From positions 241,877-305,876 of the forward strand of contig LMAD01000001.1 of the NCBI GenBank assembly GCA_001443545.1: 64,000 nt of DNA. The letters are read 5' to 3'. The notes beneath the pieces are model-generated. The model had not been told where the DNA came from and searched no databases. It saw only the letters and a program-made list of their open reading frames with translations. The translations under genes were made by a program, and so were the position numbers. Source of the DNA: Acidimicrobiaceae bacterium RAAP-2 (GTDB lineage Bacteria; Actinomycetota; Acidimicrobiia; Acidimicrobiales; RAAP-2). Shown in pieces: positions 55,402-63,095 of the stretch. Position 1 is the first letter of the stretch, and every line of letters begins with the position of its first letter.

Positions 55402-56928
55402 TCAATCGGGACGCATCGTGCCCGCGCGCAGGTAGCGCGCGTGCCACGAGAGGGCCTCGTCGATCAGGTGCGGGGTGTGCTGGCCGGCGCTCGACGCGCG
55501 GGCGCGGTCGAAGTAGTCCTGGAGCATCGGCCGATAGTCCGGGTGCGCGCAGTGGTCGATGATCGTCTGGGCGCGACGTCGCGGCGCGAGCCCGCGCAGA
55601 TCGGCGACGCCCTGCTCGGTGATGATGACGTGCACGTCGTGTTCGGTGTGGTCGACGTGGCTGACCATGGGCACGATCGAGGAGATCGCGCCGTCCTTCG
55701 CCGTCGAGGGCGTGAGGAACATCGCGAGGTAGGCGTTGCGAGCGAAGTCGCCCGAGCCCCCGATCCCGTTCATGATGCTCGAGCCCATCACGTGGGTCGA
55801 GTTGACGTTGCCGTAGATGTCGGCCTCGATGGCGCCGTTCATCGCCAGGCAACCGAGGCGGCGGATCACCTCGGGGTGGTTGCTGATCTCCTGGGGTCGC
55901 AGCACGATCCGGTCGTGGTACTCGGCGATGTTGGCGTGCAGGTCCGCCGCGCCCTCTTCGCTCAGCGAGAAGGCCGTCGCCGAGATGGTGTCCATCGTGC
56001 CCGAGCGAAGCAGCGCGAGCATGCCGTCCTGGATGACCTCGGTGTAGGCGGTGAGCGGGCGAAACGGTCCCCCGTCGAGACCGCGCAGGACCGCGTTGGC
56101 GATGTTGCCGACCCCCGACTGCAGCGGCAGGAGCGAGGCCGGCAGACGATCGCGCTTGACCTCGTAGGCGAGGAACTCCAAGAGGTGTTGGGCGATCTGC
56201 TGCGAGGTGTCGTCGACCGGCTTGAACACCGTGTTGCGGTCGGGCGTATTCGTCTCGACGACGGCGACGATCTTCTCGGGCACACAGTGCAAGTAGGGCA
56301 CGCCGATGCGGTCCGACGCCGAGAGGATCTGCACGGGCTTACGCAACGGGGGCAGCGCGGTGCCGTAGTAGACGTCGTGCATCCCCTCGAAGGCGGCGGG
56401 CTGCCACGAGTTGACCTCCAGGATGACCCGGTCGGCTTGGTCGATCCACGTCTTGTTGTTGCCCACCGAGGACGACGGGATGAGCTCGCCGTCGGCCGTG
56501 ACGCCGGTCACCTCCACGACGGCGACGTCCAGGTGCCCGAAGGCCCCCTCCCAGACCATCTGCGCGACGTGCGAGAGGTGCAGGTCCAGGTAGTCCACGA
56601 GTCCGGCGTTGATCTTGGCGCGGCTCACGGGGTCCGATTGATACGGCATGCGCAGGTCGATCGCGTCCACGGCGGCGAGCGCCCCGTCGAGCTCGGGCGC
56701 GGTCGACGCGCCCGTCCACACGCTCACCGCGAACCGGTCGCCGCGCGCCGAGGCCTCCTCGACGCGTCGCACGAGTGCCCCGGGCACCGCCTTGGGGTAG
56801 CCCGCCCCGGTGAAGCCGCTCATCCCGACGTTGTCGCCCGGTCCGATGAACTGCGCGGCCTCCTCGGCTGACATCACCCGCCCCGCGATCGCCGGGTGGT
56901 GGATTCGAGACTGGTCCGCTGGGGTCAC
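55402..56928 (-). CDS. Acetyl-CoA hydrolase / succinyl-CoA:acetate CoA-transferase family
   Basis: A 508-residue CoA-transferase. Key segments are GMSGFTGAGYPKAVP near 35, the catalytic glutamate in YTEVIQDG near 290 and the CoA-binding GGSGDFARNAYL near 400. Family members exchange CoA between acetate and succinyl-CoA or other acids. The GTG start has no strong ribosome site, but TAGGCT ends six bases before it. The gene ends 92 bases from the operator region of the lacI operon. Confidence 0.88.
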   Translation of the reverse strand: MTPADQSRIHHPAIAGRVMSAEEAAQFIGPGDNVGMSGFTGAGYPKAVPGALVRRVEEASARGDRFAVSVWTGASTAPELDGALAAVDAIDLRMPYQSDPVSRAKINAGLVDYLDLHLSHVAQMVWEGAFGHLDVAVVEVTGVTADGELIPSSSVGNNKTWIDQADRVILEVNSWQPAAFEGMHDVYYGTALPPLRKPVQILSASDRIGVPYLHCVPEKIVAVVETNTPDRNTVFKPVDDTSQQIAQHLLEFLAYEVKRDRLPASLLPLQSGVGNIANAVLRGLDGGPFRPLTAYTEVIQDGMLALLRSGTMDTISATAFSLSEEGAADLHANIAEYHDRIVLRPQEISNHPEVIRRLGCLAMNGAIEADIYGNVNSTHVMGSSIMNGIGGSGDFARNAYLAMFLTPSTAKDGAISSIVPMVSHVDHTEHDVHVIITEQGVADLRGLAPRRRAQTIIDHCAHPDYRPMLQDYFDRARASSAGQHTPHLIDEALSWHARYLRAGTMRPD

Positions 56929-56934
56929 CTCGGA

Positions 56935-56940
56935 AGCCTA
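56935..56940 (-). promoter_or_regulatory. Leaderless -10 box, CoA-transferase
   Basis: TAGGCT on the minus strand ends six bases before the GTG at 56928. Confidence 0.5.
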
Positions 56941-57169
56941 ATCCTGGAGATTTTTCGAAGGTTTTGGCCACGGACCCGGCGACTAGCGACCTCTTCGCGC
57001 GATCGGCGCTCCGCCGAACGATCGGACGTGCACCAGTGCACCGGCCAGTGATGCAAAGAAACCTCTCAATTTTCGTCGGGACGTCCTCTCTATGGTTGAC
57101 CGATAGATGGGGGCATGCTCGACTCGGCCTTGGTCGAGGAGAGAAAACACAATCCATAAGGGGGGCACT

Positions 57170-57511
57170 ATGACTGTGACGTACGAGGACGCGAAGATCT
57201 TCATCGATCTGGTTCGCTGGAGTACCGAGATGGGTCTCAATGAAGCACTGACCGAGATCTACGCCGACGACTTCGACGCCACCGACGGTTCGATCGACAG
57301 TCCGGCCGCGCGCACGGTGCTGGCGTTCGGTGAGACGGCGGGCGCACTGGTCAAGCACAACGTGCTCGCCTTTGAACTGTTGAGCGATCTCTTCTGGATC
57401 GAGGGCATGTGGGCCAAGGTGGGTGCTCGCGCTCGATTCGTGCGCGAGCACCAAGGCGAACCTCGTCTCTACGAACACTTCGAGGCCCTCGCCGCCATGG
57501 CCGCGAGTTGA
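57170..57511 (+). CDS. Small unknown protein (DUF4760-like appearance)
   Basis: A 113-residue soluble protein, mainly helical and acidic: MTVTYEDAKIFIDLVRW at the start, then aromatic residues near DLFWIEGMW. Weak resemblance to DUF4760-type proteins is a guess. ATG at 57170 has a strong AAGGGGGG ribosome site. The gene stands alone between the divergent CoA-transferase and the MFS gene 115 bases downstream. Confidence 0.65.
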   Translation: MTVTYEDAKIFIDLVRWSTEMGLNEALTEIYADDFDATDGSIDSPAARTVLAFGETAGALVKHNVLAFELLSDLFWIEGMWAKVGARARFVREHQGEPRLYEHFEALAAMAAS

Positions 57512-57626
57512 TGGTCGCACGAGCCCGGTGGGGCGAGATGGCCGGGGTGACGAGCACCATGCGGATGGACCCGTTGGTCTACGGGGACGGAGTCTCCGCG
57601 GTGACGGTACGACCCGGGGTCGATGA

Positions 57627-58985
57627 ATGAGTCTCGTTCGAGAGGAACTCCACTCCTCCAAGACCGCGATGGCGAACGTCTTCGCCAACCCAGCGCTTCG
57701 TCGGATCTTCCTCGCGTTCGGGGGGTCGCTCATCGGCGACGGCGTCTTCTCGCTCAGCGCGGTGGTATTCGTCTACCGCAACGGCGGGGCGACCGCGGTG
57801 GGCGTGCTCGCCGTCGTGCGATACGTCGCCATCGCGTCGGTGGCGCCGTTCACTTCGACGCTGGCCGACCAGTACGACCGCAAGGTCATCATGGTGGTCT
57901 CGGACGTCGTTCGCCTCGTGCTCGTCGCCGTGGCGGCGGGACTCGTGGCCGTGGACGCCTCGCGGTGGTTGATCTACTCGCTCATCGTGCTCGTCGGGTT
58001 GGCGGGCACGGCCTTTCGCCCGTCCCAGGCCTCGATACTGCCGATGCTCGCCCGCAACCACGACGAGATCGCCGGGGCCAACGTCGTCTCGAGCACCATC
58101 GAGAGCGTCGGGTTCTTCGCCGGACCGGCGTTGGCGGGGTTCCTACTCGCCGTCACCAACGTGTCGACGGCCTTCGCCTTCGACGCGGTCACCTTCGTGT
58201 GGTCCGCGCTGCTCGTCTGGTCGATACGCCCGCCGAGCGAGGCGGAGCGCTCGCCCGAGGTCCTCGCGCTGCTCGCCCACTCCCCCGACGGGGCCCCGTT
58301 GTTCGCCCAGAGCTTCCTCAATCGCGCGATTCAGGGCTTTCGCCTCATCGGACACGACCGCAACGTGCTCACCCTCGTCGTCTTGTACGTCCTGCAGTGC
58401 GTCGTCGCGGGGGCCTCGGCCGTCTTCACGGTCGCGATCGCCCTCAAGCTCTTGCATATCGGTAGTTCCGGACTGGGCCTGATGGAATCGTTGCTCGGCG
58501 TCGGCGGTCTCTTCGGGGGCTTCCTCGCCCTGATGTTGATGGAGCGCGCCCGACTGGCCACCGACTTCGCGCTCGGGGTCATCGTCTGGGCGGCGCCGTT
58601 GATTCTCATCGCCGTCGTGCCGACGCTCGGGGCGGCCTTGGTGTCGATGTGGTTGATTGGCGCGGCCAACTCGGTCGTGGACGTCAACGCGATCACGATC
58701 TTGCAGCACATCGTGCCCAACGACAAGCTCGGGCGCGTGCTCGGCGCCCTCGAGGGCGGCGAGGTCGCCGGGATGGCCGTCGGCTCCTTGGCGATGACCG
58801 TGCTGATCCACTGGACCGGGCTGCGCGTCGGGCTGGCGCTCATCGGCGTGCTGGTGACCCTGGCGGTGCTGCCCGGTCTACCCACCATGAGACGGATCGA
58901 TCAAATGGCCTTCCCCGACGGCGTCACCCATCGGCCACCAAGCGTTCGTCACCTCCACCACCTCCGGTGGCGCCACTCGCGCTAG
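57627..58985 (+). CDS. MFS-type transporter
   Basis: A 452-residue membrane protein with about 11-12 helices. The MFS loop motif appears as ADQYDRKVIMVVSDVVR near 75, and the repeat in the second half is around MERARLATDF. Its shape is that of the enterobactin-exporter (EntS) branch, so export of a small molecule is likely, though the substrate is unknown. ATG at 57627 is used; ATG at 57669 (MANVFANPALRR) is an alternative. The C-terminus is a His/Arg-rich tail. Confidence 0.85.
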   Translation: MSLVREELHSSKTAMANVFANPALRRIFLAFGGSLIGDGVFSLSAVVFVYRNGGATAVGVLAVVRYVAIASVAPFTSTLADQYDRKVIMVVSDVVRLVLVAVAAGLVAVDASRWLIYSLIVLVGLAGTAFRPSQASILPMLARNHDEIAGANVVSSTIESVGFFAGPALAGFLLAVTNVSTAFAFDAVTFVWSALLVWSIRPPSEAERSPEVLALLAHSPDGAPLFAQSFLNRAIQGFRLIGHDRNVLTLVVLYVLQCVVAGASAVFTVAIALKLLHIGSSGLGLMESLLGVGGLFGGFLALMLMERARLATDFALGVIVWAAPLILIAVVPTLGAALVSMWLIGAANSVVDVNAITILQHIVPNDKLGRVLGALEGGEVAGMAVGSLAMTVLIHWTGLRVGLALIGVLVTLAVLPGLPTMRRIDQMAFPDGVTHRPPSVRHLHHLRWRHSR

Positions 58986-59019
58986 GTCCGACTATCCGGC
59001 GACGGTCAACCGAGGCGGG

Positions 59020-60072
59020 TCAGTACTGCACGGTGATGCGCCGGGCCGGTCCGTCGACGCGCATCCGACCGCCGTAGGGGAGGATCCACTGCGGGTCCGT
59101 GTGGCCAAAGTCCGGTCCGTAGACGAACAGGGCCTCGGGGTTGTAGTGGCGCAGCACCGCGACGACGGCCGCCTCCTGTTCTTCGCGAAAGTGCGCGCGG
59201 GCCGACTCGTCGAGTGGCGCCCCGGGGTGCCACGCTTTGGCCTTGGCGAACACCACCGCCGGGAACTGGGCGAGCAGGCCCCGCTCGCCGATATTGCGCA
59301 GTATCCGCGACACCTCTTCGGCCGGGGGCATCTCTTCGGAGGTCTCGACCATCAGCACGCAGCCGGCGTAGGCGTCATTGGGCAAGATCCACCGATTGGC
59401 CGCCAGGTTCCAATGAAGGATCTCGAGGTTGCCGCCCCACGTCGGCCCCGTCACCACCCGGTCGGCGTTGTGCCAGTGCCAACCGGTCTCGCGCGTCGTC
59501 GGCAGCGGACGAACGAGCGTCGAGGGGTCGTCCCATCTCGGCTGGAGATCGGTGAAGGCGTCCACGGGCGTCACCTCGACCTCGATCTGGTCGAAGAGCG
59601 CGTGGCGCAGCGATTCGAGAAAGACCGGGTGGACCCCGCCGGGGCGCGCCAGGTGAACGAGCGTCGACCCACCGTGATAGCTGACGAGGCCGAGGCGCCA
59701 AAGGTAGTTCAAGAGGTTCGTGTTGTCGGAGTAGCCAAAGAATGGTTTGGGGTTCTCGGTGATGACCTGGGGATCGAGATACGGCAGGACCTCGATCTGA
59801 TCGGATCCACCGATGACGGCCATGACGGCGCTGACGCCGGGGTCGGCGAACGCGGCGTTGATGTCCTTCGCGCGCGCCTCGGGGGTGGCCCCGACGTGGC
59901 GCGTCGTGGGAAACTCGACGGGCACCAGTCCGAGTTCGTCGCGAAGTACCCGAAGGCCCAACTCGTGGACGTCGGGGAACACCCCCGCACCGGCCCACGA
60001 GGGTGAGACGATCGCCACCCGATCACCGGGGACCAACTTGGCCGGCGTGCGAAACCTTGGTGTGGTCGCCAT
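59020..60072 (-). CDS. S66 LD-carboxypeptidase-like / MccF-like serine peptidase
   Basis: A 350-residue cytosolic hydrolase. The nucleophile is Ser 115 in GYSDNTNLL, VETSEE near 244 contains the candidate catalytic Glu, and FGHTDPQW near 325 holds the His. The sequence length and motifs fit S66 enzymes, which cleave L,D-peptides of murein or, in MccF, the amide of microcin C-type toxic nucleotides. Which applies here is open. ATG at 60072 follows a TAAAAT box by six bases. It converges on the MFS gene. Confidence 0.82.
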   Translation of the reverse strand: MATTPRFRTPAKLVPGDRVAIVSPSWAGAGVFPDVHELGLRVLRDELGLVPVEFPTTRHVGATPEARAKDINAAFADPGVSAVMAVIGGSDQIEVLPYLDPQVITENPKPFFGYSDNTNLLNYLWRLGLVSYHGGSTLVHLARPGGVHPVFLESLRHALFDQIEVEVTPVDAFTDLQPRWDDPSTLVRPLPTTRETGWHWHNADRVVTGPTWGGNLEILHWNLAANRWILPNDAYAGCVLMVETSEEMPPAEEVSRILRNIGERGLLAQFPAVVFAKAKAWHPGAPLDESARAHFREEQEAAVVAVLRHYNPEALFVYGPDFGHTDPQWILPYGGRMRVDGPARRITVQY

Positions 60073-60078
60073 CGGATG

Positions 60079-60084
60079 ATTTTA
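60079..60084 (-). promoter_or_regulatory. Leaderless -10 box, S66 peptidase
   Basis: TAAAAT on the minus strand ends six bases before the ATG at 60072. Confidence 0.45.
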
Positions 60085-60347
60085 CAGTTCGACGCGAGCT
60101 CGTCGACCCCGGGCAGCACTGGCGCCCCTGGTCACCCATGCCGAACTCGACCATCCACTTTCCCGCTCCCCCGGTGGCGTTGCGCTCGTAGACTGTATTG
60201 ACCTGATACATGCACCGGTGTCCACTGGCGCGGATTGATTAGCGCAGGGTTGGTGATGGTTGGCTCGAGCCACCAGCGTCGTCTTGCTCCACGGCGAACG
60301 CACGCTCGCGACGACCTCTCGATGGAACGCGAAGAGAGGGTCCCACG
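60085..60347. other. Intergenic stretch without a recognised gene
   Basis: It separates the S66 gene and the zinc-ribbon gene, which are transcribed away from each other. A 15-base segment at 60134-60148 resembles a 5S rRNA loop by chance, but no 5S fold continues. Possible promoter signals for the zinc-ribbon gene were not resolved; GAGAGGG at 60334-60340 is its ribosome site. Confidence 0.4.
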
Positions 60348-60866
60348 ATGCTCGAAGACACGAATCCCGTAGTGGTCCGTAAGTGCCCGGACTGCGGTCG
60401 GCTGACCGACGAGCACGGCGAGCAGTGCTCGCTGTGCGTTCAGTACCTGGTGACCCATCGGCCCGAGTTCGAATCGGAGTTGGCCCTCCTGGCGCGTAAC
60501 AACGCGGCCCACCTGAAGGAAACGGCGAGGACCGTCGCGTGGACGTTGGAGTCGACCGCAGCGATTGCGGCCAACGTCCTGCTCCGAGACGTCGCCAAGA
60601 CCTCGTCGCCGGCACAGGTTGACGCCGCCGCCGCCGCCGCGAGCGCGATGAAGGTACTGGCGAGCGTCGCCGCGAGAGGACTGCGCGCGACCGCCGACAG
60701 CACCGCGATCATTCTCGAAGCCGCTTCGACCTCGCTCTCCACCGACGTCCTGGACGATGCGGCCAAGATGATCGCCGACGCCCTCGAACAGACCGCTGAG
60801 GCGACCAAGTCGGCCCTCGCCGCCACGGCGACCGCGGCGGCGATGCGATTGTCCGACGCGACATGA
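60348..60866 (+). CDS. Zinc-ribbon protein with long Ala-rich amphipathic region
   Basis: A 172-residue protein I cannot name. The N-terminus has a zinc-ribbon CPDCG...CSLC (residues 13-30). About 130 residues follow of Ala/Thr-rich predicted amphipathic helix with no Pro-rich breaks, resembling phasin or apolipoprotein-like helices in composition. A ribosome site GAGAGGG precedes the ATG by seven bases. The stop overlaps the next ORF by four bases (ATGA), so it is coupled to a small ORF and an HD-GYP protein. Confidence 0.7.
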   Translation: MLEDTNPVVVRKCPDCGRLTDEHGEQCSLCVQYLVTHRPEFESELALLARNNAAHLKETARTVAWTLESTAAIAANVLLRDVAKTSSPAQVDAAAAAASAMKVLASVAARGLRATADSTAIILEAASTSLSTDVLDDAAKMIADALEQTAEATKSALAATATAAAMRLSDAT

Positions 60867-61024
60867 ATGACGCCGTCTGGCCCCGAGCTGAGAACCCCCG
60901 CACCGATCGAACGGACGCGATGTTGCGCAATTCCAACACAGGGACGACGCTCTCGTCGGACGTCATACTGCACCGGGATTCGCAGTTCGCCGGGGTCATC
61001 GGGCACGAGGAGAACCCCCGGTGA
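60863..61024 (+). CDS. Possible 53-residue protein coupled between zinc-ribbon and HD-GYP genes
   Basis: ATG at 60863 overlaps the zinc-ribbon stop (ATGA), and the TGA at 61022-61024 overlaps the next GTG (GTGA), leaving no untranslated bases. The product is 53 residues, polar, with no recognisable domain or membrane helix and one tryptophan. Coupling at both ends favours real translation, but there is no homology evidence. It may also be a spacer reading frame. Confidence 0.45.
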   Translation: MNDAVWPRAENPRTDRTDAMLRNSNTGTTLSSDVILHRDSQFAGVIGHEENPR

Positions 61025-62562
61025 CGGAGGATCGTTCACCGACGGAGCCCTACACGGCGCTGCGTGCGCAACTCCACACCTCTGAGTTCCTCGACCATGT
61101 CCGCACCGGGGTCGTGCTGATAAACGTCCAGGGCACCGTCGTCGACAGTAACCAGACCGCCCCGCAGATGCTTGGTCGCACGTGTGAACAGTTGAGAAGC
61201 GATGGACCATTCGGTACGTCCATCGCGCCCGTGGACAACGACGGCGTGCTACTGCGCCGCGATCAGTTCCCGTGGGCGACGACGCTACGGACGGGAGAGC
61301 CGTGCATCGGCGTGACCATTGGCGTTGATATCCCCGAACGCCCGCGCCGCTGGCTGCTGGTTGACAGTCACCCACTCGTCATCGACGGCGAGTTCGTGGG
61401 CGTGACCATCTACCTCGTTGACGTCTCCGCCCTGCGACACGAATATCGCTCGCTGCAACTGCTCAACGAGGTGAACCGGTTCGTCATGACGCCGACGAAG
61501 GACACTGACCCCCTGCAAAGTGTCTGCGACGTCCTGGTCGCCGACGGTTCGTACTGCTTAGCCTGGATCGGCATCGCGTCGCGAGACGTGCCGGGAAAGA
61601 TCGACATCCACGACGCCGCCGGGACCACCGAATACCTCTACGACGGCATGGTCTCCTCAACTGCGACAGAGGCCATCGGGCGAGGGCCGAGTGGCCTCGC
61701 GCTGCGCACCGGCGTCACCCACGTCGTCGACGACATCGCGCGTGATCCCACGTTCGAACCCTGGCGAGAGCGCGCCGCCCAATTCCACCTCCGCTCGATG
61801 CTGGCGATTCCCTTTGCGCCGTGGGGTCAGCGGGCGATCCTGTGCATCTTCTCCACGAACCCGTACGCCTTCGACGATTCAGACGTCAGGAGCAAGGAGT
61901 CGATAGCGCGCGAGGTCGAGTTCGCCGCCGATCAAGTGCGCGCCAAGCGCCGCCTCGAGGAAGCCCTGGACGGGACGCTCCTCTCTTTGGGCATTCTCAC
62001 CGAGACTCGCGACCCGTACACCGCCGGACACCAGACCCGCGTTGGCGCCCTGGGTGCCGCGATCGCGGTACACCTGGGTCTCGAGATCAAGATGGTCAAT
62101 CTGGTTCGACAGGCGGGCGACGTCCACGACGTCGGCAAGATCGCCATTCCAGCAGAGATCCTCACCCGTCCCGGTCGGCTCAGCGCGCTCGAGTTCACAA
62201 TGATCAAGGGCCACACGACAATCGGCCACAGAATTCTCTCGAACGCGTCGCTGCCCTGGCCAATCGCGGAAGTCGCCTTGTCGCACCACGAACGCCTCGA
62301 CGGTTCTGGCTATCCCGCGGGTCTTCTCGACCGCGACATCATCCTGCCCGCGCGGATAGTGGCGGTGGCCGACGTCGTGGAGGCGATGGCTCACTTCCGT
62401 CCCTACCGTGCAGCCCTCGGAATTGACGTGGCGCTTGCCGAAGTCGCCAAGGGAGCGGGAACACTGTACGACCGCGACGCGGTCGAGAGCTGTCGCGCCG
62501 TCTTCGACATGGGCTTCACCTTCGAATCGATTCCAACGACCGACGCCCAGGTCGTTGGCTGA
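61021..62562 (+). CDS. PAS/GAF-HD-GYP protein, probable cyclic-di-GMP phosphodiesterase (second copy)
   Basis: A 513-residue cytosolic signalling protein. A PAS-like domain (about 20-140) is followed by a GAF domain (about 145-310) and HD-GYP (about 325-500). Catalytic motifs are intact: AGHQTRV, VHDVGKIAIP and HHERLDGSGYPAGL. It shares the architecture of the 15106-16671 protein but differs in sensory sequence. GTG at 61021 overlaps the 53-residue ORF. Cysteines in the GAF region may bind a cofactor or sense redox. Confidence 0.85.
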   Translation: MTEDRSPTEPYTALRAQLHTSEFLDHVRTGVVLINVQGTVVDSNQTAPQMLGRTCEQLRSDGPFGTSIAPVDNDGVLLRRDQFPWATTLRTGEPCIGVTIGVDIPERPRRWLLVDSHPLVIDGEFVGVTIYLVDVSALRHEYRSLQLLNEVNRFVMTPTKDTDPLQSVCDVLVADGSYCLAWIGIASRDVPGKIDIHDAAGTTEYLYDGMVSSTATEAIGRGPSGLALRTGVTHVVDDIARDPTFEPWRERAAQFHLRSMLAIPFAPWGQRAILCIFSTNPYAFDDSDVRSKESIAREVEFAADQVRAKRRLEEALDGTLLSLGILTETRDPYTAGHQTRVGALGAAIAVHLGLEIKMVNLVRQAGDVHDVGKIAIPAEILTRPGRLSALEFTMIKGHTTIGHRILSNASLPWPIAEVALSHHERLDGSGYPAGLLDRDIILPARIVAVADVVEAMAHFRPYRAALGIDVALAEVAKGAGTLYDRDAVESCRAVFDMGFTFESIPTTDAQVVG

Positions 62563-63022
62563 CGCAAGGACTAGCCCGAGCGACCACGATGCGATGGTTG
62601 GCGTTCGAACGAGTACGGCCCTAGAAATCACGACGCACCCATACATCGCGGTCCCGGGGCCGGCGTACGTGAGCCGCCTCCGATGCATCTGCACTACATC
62701 GTCGTGTTGACGAGAAAGAATATTCCGAGGAGATTCGATCATCTCCGAATTGAGACCCCCTGAGCCTTCGACGGCGCCGGTGTATCCGTATGGTCACGGC
62801 GCCGGCCACGCGAGCCAAGCAACAAGACTCGATCGCCCGAGTTGAGTCAAGCCCCTTCGCTCTCGTCAAGGCGGTGACCAAACTTCTAATGCGACGCGAA
62901 GTCTCGCAATCGATGGCAGCGGCGACGCCTTCGTCAAACTCGGGAGAAGAATGGGCGAATCGCTTGGACTAACCTATGGAGTCCGGGGGTCGAGCATTTC
63001 TTAATGCAAATCTCCATCCACC
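62563..63022. other. Gene-free stretch before the tRNA
   Basis: No credible gene, and less G+C-rich than most of the window. Two CGGCGCCG palindromes about 24 bases apart (near 62772 and 62797) could pair with each other. Small reading frames at 62621-62881 and 62790-62972 look random. No tRNA promoter was confidently identified. Confidence 0.4.
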
Positions 63023-63095
63023 GGGCCGCTAGCTCATCGGGAAGAGCAGGGGACTTTTAATCCCAAGGTGCCGGGATCGAGACCCGGGCGGCCCA
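63023..63095 (+). tRNA. tRNA-Lys (anticodon TTT)
   Basis: A 73-base cloverleaf. The acceptor stem GGGCCGC/GCGGCCC is perfect (63023-63029 with 63088-63094), the D stem GCTC/GAGC, the anticodon loop CTTTTAA with TTT at 63056-63058, and the T stem CCGGG/CCCGG (63071-63075 with 63083-63087). The T loop reads ATCGAGA, so position 54 is A rather than T, and the anticodon stem begins with a G-A mismatch. The discriminator is A and the CCA end is not encoded. The integrase frame reads across it. Confidence 0.85.

Noticed and set aside
60134..60148. Fifteen bases resembling the conserved loop of 5S rRNA
   Set aside because: The flanking sequence does not form the 5S helices and no 3' complement is present.
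62621..62972. Small reading frames on both strands in the gap before the tRNA
   Set aside because: They are Arg/Ser-rich without ribosome sites, overlap each other on opposite strands and resemble no family.
62970..62975. TAACCT as a tRNA-Lys promoter box
   Set aside because: It lies about 50 bases before the tRNA with no convincing -35 partner.
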